In this document: in pieces, positions 1-5,596 of the stretch
Layout of the letters: the number at the start of each line of letters is the position of its first letter
How positions within the stretch are numbered: position 1 is the first letter of the stretch
Source of the DNA: Trebonia sp.
GTDB taxonomy: Bacteria > Actinomycetota > Actinomycetes > Streptosporangiales > Streptosporangiaceae
Assembly: GCA_030038035.1 (NCBI GenBank)
Contig: JASHPP010000417.1
Span: 1-8,177, forward strand
DNA length: 8,177 nucleotides
Direction of reading: 5' to 3'
Program-made: the position numbers and the translations under genes
Notes under the pieces: generated by a model
The model's database searches: none
What the model saw: the letters and a program-made list of their open reading frames with translations, nothing else
What the model was told of the DNA's origin: nothing

Positions 1-14
1 GTGCGAGGTACGCG

Positions 15-29
15 GAAAGGAGGTGGTCC
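15..29 (+). promoter_or_regulatory. Extended Shine-Dalgarno sequence matching the 16S rRNA 3' end
   Basis: The bases GAAAGGAGGTGGTCC can pair over all 15 positions with the canonical bacterial 16S 3' tail, with one G-U wobble at base 26. Ordinary ribosome binding sites match over 4-8 bases. It lies 5 bases before the ATG at 35 (11 bases from the AGGAGG core), so it could serve the 12-codon ORF there. The upstream bases are outside the window, so its place in a longer transcript is unknown. Confidence 0.5.
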
Positions 30-34
30 GAAGT

Positions 35-73
35 ATGCATAGTTATCGGACTTGCGAGGTGGCTGTCAGCTAG
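35..73 (+). CDS. Possible 12-residue peptide MHSYRTCEVAVS
   Basis: A 12-codon ORF runs from an ATG to a TAG. It is read as MHSYRTCEVAVS and preceded by an exceptionally long Shine-Dalgarno match. The reading frame is also open to the left edge, giving CEVRGKEVVRS before the methionine, so it could instead be the tail of a longer protein starting outside the window. The tripeptide CEV and the octamer TGCGAGGT occur twice in this frame, at 2-9 and 53-60. The stop codon abuts a strong GC hairpin. I do not recognise a family. The strong ribosome site and following folded RNA suggest a translated leader or small peptide rather than chance, but twelve codons alone prove little. Confidence 0.3.
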   Translation: MHSYRTCEVAVS

Positions 74-129
74 CCGCCGCCCCCGCCGAGTGGGCCTGTT
101 ATCAGGTCCCGGCCCAGTTGGGCGGCGGC
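73..129 (+). ncRNA. GC-rich hairpin following the mini-ORF
   Basis: GCCGCCGCCC at 73-82 pairs perfectly with GGGCGGCGGC at 120-129. Inside it, two inner helices exclude each other. One is TGGGCC 91-96 with GGCCCA 111-116. The other is GGGCCTG 92-98 with CAGG 103-106 plus CCC 108-110, with one bulged T and a TTAT loop. The outer stem begins at the last base of the mini-ORF stop codon. Two competing inner helices are what a conformational switch would need, but GC-rich sequence makes such pairings fairly easily by chance. No T tract follows, so this is not itself a standard terminator. Confidence 0.4.
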
Positions 130-140
130 GGGCTAATCTA

Positions 141-224
141 GGGCATACACCGGACCCCCGGGCTGACCGGCCTTGTCCAGCCGGTCCCGCGTAAGCGCGA
201 GTCGCCCGGGGGTTTGCCCTTTTT
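141..224 (+). terminator. Branched (three-way-junction) terminator-like structure with T tract
   Basis: GGGCA 141-145 pairs with TGCCC 215-219, and ACCCCCGGGC 154-163 pairs with GCCCGGGGGT 204-213. The second stem encloses hairpins 165-171/180-186 (GACCGGC/GCCGGTC, 8-base loop) and 188-191/196-199 (CGCG/CGCG, TAAG loop). Only about six junction bases stay unpaired. TTTTT follows directly at 220-224, so the + strand reading looks like the 3' end of a transcript. It lies head-on against the nitrobindin gene, whose stop is at 232. On the - strand there is no T tract, so it would not serve that gene as a classical terminator. Confidence 0.55.
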
Positions 225-231
225 CGCGCGG

Positions 232-768
232 CTATTCGGTCCAGACCCATTCCAGGTGGGCCGCCCACAGGTGCGGCTGCAGCGGCTGGCCCACGGCCGC
301 CATGTCGTAGGCGTAGGCGAGGTCCTGCTCACCGGGGCGGCGCAGGCTGTCGACCAGGCCGTACAGCCGGCGCCCGGCGGTCACCGGCTTGGCCGACTCG
401 GTGCGCACCACCGCGTCCGTGGCCAGCTCGATCCTCGTCCCGCTGACCTCGCCCAGGTAGATCTCCGATATTCCGGTCGGGTGCGCGAGCAGCACCTCGA
501 CCCGTCCGGCCGGCTGCGGGCGCCAGAATCCCGTCTCGACCGCGAGCGGGGCGCCCTTGGCCGGTGCCCCGTCCTCGTCCCGCTCAAGCCGCCAGGACCT
601 GCTCGTGTAGATCAGGTAGGGCTTGCCGATGTGGGTGAACGTCAGCCGCTGGATGAAGTCGAACGGCTCGATCGTCGGGTAGTCGCCCTTGCCGGCGCCC
701 TCCCACCGGCCGAGCAGGAAGCTCAGCGGCGCGATGTCGGGATGAGCCTCCGGCTCACCGTGTGTCAT
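232..768 (-). CDS. Nitrobindin-like FABP family heme protein (DUF1794)
   Basis: This encodes a 178-residue protein, the usual length for single-domain bacterial nitrobindins. They are ten-stranded beta-barrels that bind heme b, and the mycobacterial member isomerises peroxynitrite to nitrate. The family signature GxWxGxGxGxYPTI is visible at residues 20-33 (GRWEGAGKGDYPTI). The C-terminal HLWA at 166-169 fits the family's HLxA element, whose histidine is the proximal heme ligand, so His166 is the likely ligand. No signal peptide is seen, so it is cytoplasmic. The ATG at 768 has GGAGGG at 778-773, four bases upstream. The start lies inside the end of an upstream membrane-peptide gene (14-bp overlap), so translation is probably coupled. 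A divergent DsrE gene fits a redox or reactive-nitrogen context. The family call is secure; the enzymatic role is inferred. Confidence 0.92.
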   Translation of the reverse strand: MTHGEPEAHPDIAPLSFLLGRWEGAGKGDYPTIEPFDFIQRLTFTHIGKPYLIYTSRSWRLERDEDGAPAKGAPLAVETGFWRPQPAGRVEVLLAHPTGISEIYLGEVSGTRIELATDAVVRTESAKPVTAGRRLYGLVDSLRRPGEQDLAYAYDMAAVGQPLQPHLWAAHLEWVWTE

Positions 769-868
769 GCGGCCCTCCGCGGATCACCTTGACCGCCGTG
801 TACCCGGCGGCGATGGCGACCACAGCGTAGGCGAGGATCATGACCGCCGCGCTCAGCATCCCGTGCAC
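755..868 (-). CDS. Small single-span membrane protein upstream of the nitrobindin gene
   Basis: This encodes about 37 residues, or 34 if translation starts at the ATG at 859. A hydrophobic stretch (MLSAAVMILAYAVVAIAAGYTAV) is followed by a short basic tail ending IRGGPHDTR. That is the layout of a one-helix membrane peptide; the positive C-terminal side predicts a cytoplasmic tail. The TGA at 757-755 lies inside the nitrobindin gene, giving a 14-bp overlap typical of coupled actinobacterial genes. No Shine-Dalgarno sequence is visible. A -10-like TAGGCT at 882-877 ends eight bases before the GTG at 868, which is why I prefer that start as leaderless. The frame also runs open upstream to 943, but that part lacks coding character. 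I do not recognise the family. It might tether the nitrobindin or act alone. Confidence 0.5.
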   Translation of the reverse strand: MHGMLSAAVMILAYAVVAIAAGYTAVKVIRGGPHDTR

Positions 869-876
869 AGCATGCG

Positions 877-882
877 AGCCTA
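877..882 (-). promoter_or_regulatory. Candidate -10 element for the membrane-peptide/nitrobindin operon
   Basis: On the - strand TAGGCT keeps the first T, the A and the final T of TATAAT. It lies eight bases before the GTG at 868, which fits a leaderless transcript. No convincing -35 element is visible in the GC-rich sequence upstream. Confidence 0.25.
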
Positions 883-924
883 GCCGCGGCGCCTGGTGCG
901 CGCCGCGCGCCGCGCCGCAGGGGT

Positions 925-930
925 TACAGT
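925..930 (+). promoter_or_regulatory. Candidate -10 element giving a leaderless DsrE transcript
   Basis: TACAGT matches TATAAT at four of six positions, including the key T, A and final T. Six bases (931-936) separate it from the GTG at 937, so the transcript would begin at or next to the start codon. No Shine-Dalgarno sequence is correctly placed before 937, and the nearest purine run (920-923) is too far away. No clear -35 is seen. Confidence 0.4.
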
Positions 931-936
931 TCAGTC

Positions 937-1299
937 GTGGCACGGAATCTCGTCATCAAGGTCACGGCGGGCAAGGACGAACCCGAGCGGTGCAACCAGG
1001 CCTTCACCGTGGCGGCGGCGGCCGTCGCCAGCGGCGTCGGCGTCTCGCTCTGGCTCACCGGCGAAGCCGCGTGGTTCGGCCTGCCGGGCCGGGCCTCCGA
1101 TTTCTCGCTCCCGCACGCGGCGCCGCTTGAGGACCTGCTGGCCTCGGTGCTCGCGCTCGGCACGGTGACCGTGTGCAGCCAGTGCGCCGCCCGCAGGGAC
1201 ATCACGCCTGACGACGTGATCACCGGAATCAGGATCGCGGGCGCCGCCACGTTCGTCGCCGAGATCATGGCCGACGACACTCAGGCGCTGGTGTACTGA
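937..1299 (+). CDS. DsrE/DsrF-like family protein
   Basis: This encodes a 120-residue soluble protein of normal length for the DsrE family, small alpha/beta proteins related to the sulfur-relay subunits TusD/DsrE. The N-terminal strand (NLVIKVTAGKDEPERCNQAFTVA) is the usual opening. An Ala-rich helix and the strand GVSLWLTGEAAWF follow. The conserved cysteine region VCSQCAARRDI has Cys80 and Cys83 in a CxxC arrangement, and Cys19 is a further candidate. The C-terminal part (VITGIRIAGAATFVAEI) also fits the family. The cysteines suggest persulfide or thiol chemistry, but the partner and reaction are unknown. It is read divergently from the nitrobindin operon with under 70 bp between starts. 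The GTG at 937 is chosen because the conserved N-terminal strand begins there and the upstream frame is closed. Confidence 0.85.
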   Translation: MARNLVIKVTAGKDEPERCNQAFTVAAAAVASGVGVSLWLTGEAAWFGLPGRASDFSLPHAAPLEDLLASVLALGTVTVCSQCAARRDITPDDVITGIRIAGAATFVAEIMADDTQALVY

Positions 1300-1343
1300 G
1301 CTTGCGCTGCGTTTCACCTTCACGCAACAGCAACCACTTCCGT

Positions 1344-1417
1344 CCACCTTGCACACTCCATGCATGGACAAATCGCCCAAAACGCCCTCTGAAATCGTCA
1401 CAGAGTGTGCAAAGTGG
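1344..1417. repeat. 15-bp inverted repeat in the convergent gap between the DsrE gene and gatD
   Basis: CCACCTTGCACACTC at 1344-1358 and GAGTGTGCAAAGTGG at 1403-1417 are inverted copies, 14 of 15 bases matching, separated by 44 bases. The spacer contains a perfect 10-bp palindrome CCATGCATGG (1358-1367, sharing one base with the left arm) and a weaker CTCTG/CAGAG hairpin (1387-1391/1401-1405). The gap (1300-1431) is less GC-rich than its surroundings. It may be a transcription barrier for two converging genes, a pair of protein-binding half-sites or a tiny mobile-element relic. On the - strand a TTTT lies just beyond the small hairpin, a weak terminator signal for gatD. No flanking target duplication is visible. 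Confidence 0.5.
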
Positions 1418-1431
1418 CGCTGGGGGGCGGG

Positions 1432-2148
1432 CTACGGGTGGGCGGCGACTGCGGCGAGGCGCTCCTCGCGCAGGCGGTGCGCGAGTTCTTCGGCCTGCTG
1501 GGGCATCGGCGGGAGCGGGCCGGCGGCCCAGGTGAGCAGCAGGTCGGCCAGCCCGGGGTTGCGCACGAGCGCGGGGCCGTGCAGGTACGTGCCGAGCACC
1601 CGGCCCGCGTAGGCGCCTTCGGTGCCGTCGCCGTTCCCGGTGCCCAGCGAGGTGCGGGCCAGCGGGCGGGCCCGCGGGCCGAGCCGGGTGACGCCCTGAT
1701 GGTTCTCGAACCCGGTGAGCCGGGGCACCTGCAGGGCAGGGTCGGCATCGGCGACGATCTCGCCGACCGCACGCCGCTCGCCGCGCCCGCTGCGGATGTC
1801 AAGCAGGCCGAGCCCGGCGACCGGCTGGTCCTCGGCGCCGCCGAACTCCGCGCCGAGCATCTGGTAGCCGGCGCAGACCGCGAACAGCACCGCGCCGTGG
1901 CTGACCGCCGCGTGCAGGCCGCCGTCCGCCGTGAGCCTGTCGGTGGCCAGCGTCTGCGGCAGGTCCTCGCCGCCCCCCATCAGGTAGATGTCGCCGTCTC
2001 GCGGCACCGGCTGGTCGGAGTTCACCTCGACGATCTCGGCAGGCAGCCCGCGCAGCCGGGCGCGGCGCTCGAGCACGAGAGCGTTCCCCCGGTCGCCGTA
2101 GGTGCTGAGCAGGTCCGGGTAGATCCACACCAGCCGCAGCGACCTCAT
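1432..2148 (-). CDS. gatD: Lipid II isoglutaminyl synthase, glutamine amidotransferase subunit GatD
   Basis: This encodes a 238-residue class I (CobB/CobQ-like, triad) glutamine amidotransferase. It hydrolyses glutamine and passes ammonia to MurT, which amidates the alpha-carboxyl of D-glutamate in the lipid II stem peptide. The nucleophile is Cys92 in VCAGYQMLG and the catalytic His is His190 in GTYLHGPAL. The N-terminal region LVWIYPDLLSTYGDRGNA and the oxyanion-side YLMGGGEDLPQ (55-65) are typical of GatD and not of the longer cobyric acid synthases. The family's length is about 240 residues. The ATG at 2148 overlaps the murT stop as ATGA, with CAGGA just upstream inside murT, so the subunits are translationally coupled. 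This fits their function as a heterodimer. Generic annotation may call it CobQ-like; the murT partner settles the identity. Confidence 0.95.
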   Translation of the reverse strand: MRSLRLVWIYPDLLSTYGDRGNALVLERRARLRGLPAEIVEVNSDQPVPRDGDIYLMGGGEDLPQTLATDRLTADGGLHAAVSHGAVLFAVCAGYQMLGAEFGGAEDQPVAGLGLLDIRSGRGERRAVGEIVADADPALQVPRLTGFENHQGVTRLGPRARPLARTSLGTGNGDGTEGAYAGRVLGTYLHGPALVRNPGLADLLLTWAAGPLPPMPQQAEELAHRLREERLAAVAAHP

Positions 2149-3401
2149 TGCGTCCTGCCAAGGACAGCCCGGTACTGCTGGAACGCGGTGTAGTTCGCGA
2201 GCACCTCAAGGGTGGCCGACCCGGCCACGTCCACGGCCTCGTCGATGTCGTTCACCAGCCGGAACGGAACCTCGTCGGCCTCGAGCCTGACCGCGAGGTC
2301 GAGCCTGCGCTCGCCGCCGACAAGCACCGGCCTGCTGCGCAGGCGGCGGTAGTCCACGTCCCACAGCCACGAGGTGTCCCTGCCGTCGGGTCCCTGCGCG
2401 TTGACGGACACCAGTACAGGGACGGGCGGCGGGTCGAGCACGTCGAGGGCCTCGAGCCAGCCCGCCGGGTTCTTCGCGAGCAGCAGCCTGATGTCGCAGC
2501 CGCGCCTGGTCACGCGCGTGTAGCGGCCGGCGACCGAGGTGACGCCGCGCAGCTCGCGCAGCGCGCGGGCGATGTTCACGCCGAACGCGTCGGCGACCGC
2601 GAGCGCCACCACCGCGTTGGCCCGGTTGGCCCGGCCCGGCAACGCCAGCTCCAGCGAGCTGGCGCGGCCCAGCGGGTCGATCACCTGGCCGCCGGTCAGC
2701 ACCCAGCTGACCGGCGGCCGCCGGTTGGCGCATTCACGGCATGACCAGTCGTCGCCGTCGCGCTCCAGGTGGGCGCCGCAGTGCGGGCAGCACCAGGAGT
2801 CATCCCGCCAGCGCTGGCCGGCGGCCACCCAGGTGACCTGACGGGCCGCGCCCGCCGCCCACGCGACCAGCGGGTCGTCGGCGTTGGCCACGACACGGCA
2901 GCCGGGCGCGTTGCCGAGCGCCTCCCGCCAGCGCCGCGCGAGCAGCCATATTTCGGCCGCGCGGTCCATCTGGTCCCGGCTCAGGTTGAGCAGCACGACC
3001 ACCCGGGGGCTGGTCTCCTTGACCATCGCCGGGATGTACTTCTCGTCGGTTTCGAGCACCGCCAGCGGCGCGCGCGGCGCCCGGCTGAGCGCCGAGGCCA
3101 GGCCGGCCTCCATGTTCGCGCCGTAGCTGTTCGACGCGATCTCCTGCCCGAGCGGGCTGAGCGCCGCCGCGATCAGCCGGGTCGTCGTCGTCTTCCCGTT
3201 GGTTCCCGTGACGAGCACGACCCGGCGCCCGGCGGCGAGCAGCGACAGCAGATCTGGCTGGAGGCGCAGCCCGATCCTGCCGCCGATGACCGAGCCGTCA
3301 CCCTTTCCCGCCAGGCGGGAGACGGTGGCCGCGGCGCCGCCGACCGTGGTCGCGAGCCTGGCCCGCATCGGAAGCCTGGACCGGTGGTTGTTCACGTCCA
3401 T
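2145..3401 (-). CDS. murT: Lipid II isoglutaminyl synthase subunit MurT (Mur ligase family)
   Basis: This encodes a 418-residue Mur-ligase-like ATPase that activates the D-Glu carboxyl of lipid II for amidation with GatD-derived ammonia. The P-loop GTNGKTTTT is at residues 66-74. ETDE (117-120) and LNLSRDQMDR (138-147) are typical central-domain motifs. A four-cysteine zinc ribbon inserted in that domain, a MurT hallmark, is seen as C205/C208 and C221/C224. The C-terminal DUF1727 domain has DGRDTSWLWDVDY (339-351), which contains the family's conserved aspartate. The ATG at 3401 has no Shine-Dalgarno but a -10-like TAGCAT eight bases upstream, arguing for a leaderless start. An in-frame ATG at 3368 (407 residues) is the alternative and matches the N-terminus of other MurT proteins slightly better. 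It is separated by 110 bp from the upstream pseudo-ATPase gene. Confidence 0.95.
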   Translation of the reverse strand: MDVNNHRSRLPMRARLATTVGGAAATVSRLAGKGDGSVIGGRIGLRLQPDLLSLLAAGRRVVLVTGTNGKTTTTRLIAAALSPLGQEIASNSYGANMEAGLASALSRAPRAPLAVLETDEKYIPAMVKETSPRVVVLLNLSRDQMDRAAEIWLLARRWREALGNAPGCRVVANADDPLVAWAAGAARQVTWVAAGQRWRDDSWCCPHCGAHLERDGDDWSCRECANRRPPVSWVLTGGQVIDPLGRASSLELALPGRANRANAVVALAVADAFGVNIARALRELRGVTSVAGRYTRVTRRGCDIRLLLAKNPAGWLEALDVLDPPPVPVLVSVNAQGPDGRDTSWLWDVDYRRLRSRPVLVGGERRLDLAVRLEADEVPFRLVNDIDEAVDVAGSATLEVLANYTAFQQYRAVLGRTQ

Positions 3402-3409
3402 CGCGGCCG

Positions 3410-3415
3410 ATGCTA
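3410..3415 (-). promoter_or_regulatory. Candidate -10 element for a leaderless murT-gatD transcript
   Basis: TAGCAT on the - strand matches TATAAT at four positions and ends eight bases before the ATG at 3401. That spacing would start the RNA at or one base before the initiation codon. The lack of any Shine-Dalgarno sequence supports this. No clear -35 hexamer lies 16-18 bases upstream. The gap from 3402 to 3511 holds nothing else I can recognise. Confidence 0.4.
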
Positions 3416-3511
3416 TCCGGTCATTGGTGACATCAGGACCGTGGCGGGCCGCTCTCCTGAACTGTCGGGATTTCCGCTGAGTTCGGCGGCCAGGCCGGCC
3501 GGCGTTCCTGG

Positions 3512-5596
3512 TCAGCGCTTGCGCCAGTCCAGGCGGGCCGACGGCGGGCCCAGGTTTGGCTGCGGCATGCCTGGCTCGCCCAGCGGGTCGCCAGCCTGCG
3601 CGGTCTCGCCAGCCTGCGCGGTCTCGCCGGCCGGGACCGTGGCCCGGAGCCTGCCGGCTTCCGCGAGCGGCGTCATGGTCGCGGCCGCCAGGCTGCCGAT
3701 CGCCGGATTGGCATCGGCCAGGATGGCCTGCCGGCCCGCGCTGGTCGCGTAGCTCACGATCATCGCGGTGGGCGGCAGCTGCTGCAGTGCGCCGGCCTCC
3801 ACGAGGAACTCCCGTGAGCGCTGGAGGGACTGCGCGAGCGACTGGCTGTCGCCAGCCGTCCGCGAGGTGGACACGCCCCAGGAGGTGTTCGCGCTGATCC
3901 CCGCCGTGAACGAGGCGGACTCGCTGGTCCCTTGCGACGCGGTCGTCTCGCCCGAACGGGACACGCTCGCGCCGGCGAACGGCAGGAAGCTGCTTTGCGC
4001 CGAACGGGCGCGCCCGCTGCCCCGCGACACCGACTCGCTGTCTGAGCTCGACGCGGCCAGGGACGACGAGCTGCCGACCGTGCTGGTGTAGGAGGCGCCC
4101 GTCGTATCGCTCACCGACATCCCGACGGTCTCGGTGAGCTGGGAGAGGACGAAACGATGCTCGGTCCCGATCTGCTCGCTTGCCGCTTTCGCGTCCTCCG
4201 CGTTGCCCAGCCGCATGAACGCCACCGCGGCGTTTCCCCTGCCTATCCGCTTGCGCACCTGCGGCGGGACGGCGCGGTAGCCGAGCACCAGGCCGGAGCG
4301 GGCGTTCTCGCAGGCGTCGGTCAGCCGGTCGAGCACGTCGTCGCGCAGCCGCTCCGCGCCGAACAGGAACAGGGTGTGCTGCCATGGCCGTCCTGAGGGC
4401 GCCTGGGCGAGCACGTGGGTCAGCGCGGTGACCACGAAGCTGCCGAGGATCTTCGCCGACAGCACGCCGACCCGCTTGTCGAGTGCGACCACGCGCAGCC
4501 TGCTGCGCGGCGGCGAGACCGGGTCGCTGCCCGTCGCGGCCAGCTTCCGCAGCTGTGCCTCGATCCCGAGCGCCCGCTCGAGGACTACCCGGTCGGTCGC
4601 GCCCTGGCCGAACAGAGCGCTCACGCGGCCGGCTTCGTGCTCGGTGAGCAGGCCCGCGGCGATGTCGGTCCGCGGGTCCCCGACCTGTGCCAGGGCGCGC
4701 AGCGCGGCCGCGAGCCTAGCCAGCGAGACATCGCCGTCGAGAACGCTCATGACGCGGTCGAGGATCGAGCTGTCGACGGCGAGGCCCGCGGCGGAATCCC
4801 TGTCTTCGGCCACGCTGACCGCCAGCGCCAGCACGTCGGCCAGGTCGTCCTGGTTGAGCGCGGCCGTGAGGTCCAGCCTGGGCAGGTCGTGCGGCAGCAC
4901 CCAGACCGCCGGCTCGATGGCGCAGCCGCGGGCGACCGCGAGCAGCTCGGCCGCGACCGCCCCGCCGGACAGGTCGAGCACGGTCGTCTCACCGCCCGCG
5001 GCGAGCTGATGGGCGGCGGTCATGGTCAGCAGCGCCGACCAGCCGGGCAGAGTGCCGCCGGCCACGTCAACGCGGTCGATCCCCCCCGGGAGCGACACCG
5101 CGTACCACCGCTTCTGGCTTTCGTAGGCGAACTGGCGTCGCTGCCATTCGGCGACCTGGCGCGCGTGTTCGGCCTGCCAGGCGAAGAGGCGGCTGTCCTG
5201 GTCGGCGCGGAACCGCTCGACGCGCAGCCGCTCGGCCGCGATCCGCACGCCAAGGGCGCGGTGTCCCTGCCAGATCGCGTAACCGCTCAGCCCGCCGGCC
5301 ACCAGGCACGCGGCGACGGCGGGCGCGGCGACTATCGCCGACAGCCAGCCGCCGGCGGTCGCGATCACCAGGGCGAGCACCGCGAGTGCCGCCGCGCCGC
5401 AGGCCAGCCGCAGCGGCCTGCTGATCGCGTTCTCCTCCCGGTGTTGCGCCGCCAGCCAGGCCGCAGAGACCTGCTCTCGTTCCGGCGGCACTGGCCGCCG
5501 TGGCGGCGGTCCGGGGTCCGGATGCACGGTCACGTACTGCCAGCCCAGGTAGAGCCCGCCCGGCGGGCGGCGGGGCAGGCCCGGCGGCGGCGTCAC
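3512..5596 (-). CDS. Membrane-anchored TraG/VirD4-like pseudo-ATPase with Ser/Thr-rich C-terminal region
   Basis: This encodes a 694-residue protein with a proline-rich cytoplasmic N terminus (1-40), two hydrophobic segments (about 64-82 and 87-107) and a charged, probably coiled-coil helix (115-165). A nucleotide-binding-like core follows. AGGTLPGWSALL (179-190) has the Walker A layout, but Trp186 stands where lysine is required. ETTVLDLSGG resembles the strand after the P-loop of VirD4 proteins. Residues 407-490, with FLFGAERLRDD, a stretch of arginines and LVLGYRAVPP, look like the TraM-recognition part of TraG/TraD. A Ser/Thr-rich stretch (495-590) interrupts the C-terminal part, and a tandem GETAQA repeat lies near 657-668. 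The GTG start at 5596 overlaps the upstream stop as GTGA, implying coupled translation and perhaps a complex with that protein. The fold is inferred from residue patterns only. The function is unknown. Confidence 0.72.
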   Translation of the reverse strand: MTPPPGLPRRPPGGLYLGWQYVTVHPDPGPPPRRPVPPEREQVSAAWLAAQHREENAISRPLRLACGAAALAVLALVIATAGGWLSAIVAAPAVAACLVAGGLSGYAIWQGHRALGVRIAAERLRVERFRADQDSRLFAWQAEHARQVAEWQRRQFAYESQKRWYAVSLPGGIDRVDVAGGTLPGWSALLTMTAAHQLAAGGETTVLDLSGGAVAAELLAVARGCAIEPAVWVLPHDLPRLDLTAALNQDDLADVLALAVSVAEDRDSAAGLAVDSSILDRVMSVLDGDVSLARLAAALRALAQVGDPRTDIAAGLLTEHEAGRVSALFGQGATDRVVLERALGIEAQLRKLAATGSDPVSPPRSRLRVVALDKRVGVLSAKILGSFVVTALTHVLAQAPSGRPWQHTLFLFGAERLRDDVLDRLTDACENARSGLVLGYRAVPPQVRKRIGRGNAAVAFMRLGNAEDAKAASEQIGTEHRFVLSQLTETVGMSVSDTTGASYTSTVGSSSSLAASSSDSESVSRGSGRARSAQSSFLPFAGASVSRSGETTASQGTSESASFTAGISANTSWGVSTSRTAGDSQSLAQSLQRSREFLVEAGALQQLPPTAMIVSYATSAGRQAILADANPAIGSLAAATMTPLAEAGRLRATVPAGETAQAGETAQAGDPLGEPGMPQPNLGPPSARLDWRKR
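3588..3628. repeat. 18-bp in-frame tandem repeat
   Basis: The unit TCGCCAGCCTGCGCGGTC occurs at 3588-3605 and again at 3606-3623, followed by the first five bases of a third copy. It lies near the 3' end of the pseudo-ATPase gene on the - strand and duplicates the hexapeptide GETAQA. The two copies are identical, so the duplication is recent or the site is slippage-prone. Gain or loss of units keeps the frame. Confidence 0.9.

Noticed and set aside
141..224. tRNA gene, suggested by the branched fold
   Set aside because: There is no seven-base acceptor stem with a CCA-compatible end, no T-loop GTTCGA-like sequence and no identifiable anticodon arm on either strand.
1349..1412. CIRCE-like (HrcA) operator, because TTGCACACTC/GAGTGTGCAA resembles TTAGCACTC/GAGTGCTAA
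   Set aside because: The arms differ from the CIRCE sequence, the spacer is 44 rather than 9 bases, and no chaperone gene is downstream.
1349..1612. Possible small + strand gene beginning MHTPCMDKSPKTPSEIV
   Set aside because: The start is a TTG inside the inverted repeat, no ribosome site precedes it, and the second half runs antisense through the 3' end of gatD with shadow-like composition.
1432..2148. Cobyric acid synthase (CobQ) for cobalamin synthesis
   Set aside because: At 238 residues the protein has only the amidotransferase domain, and it is coupled to murT, which identifies it as GatD.
3402..4385. Upstream in-frame extension of murT to an apparent 746-codon reading frame
   Set aside because: The extra part lies antisense-free but out of frame within the 694-residue gene on the same strand, is Arg/Gly/Ala-rich without family features, and MurT proteins begin near the ATG at 3401 or 3368.
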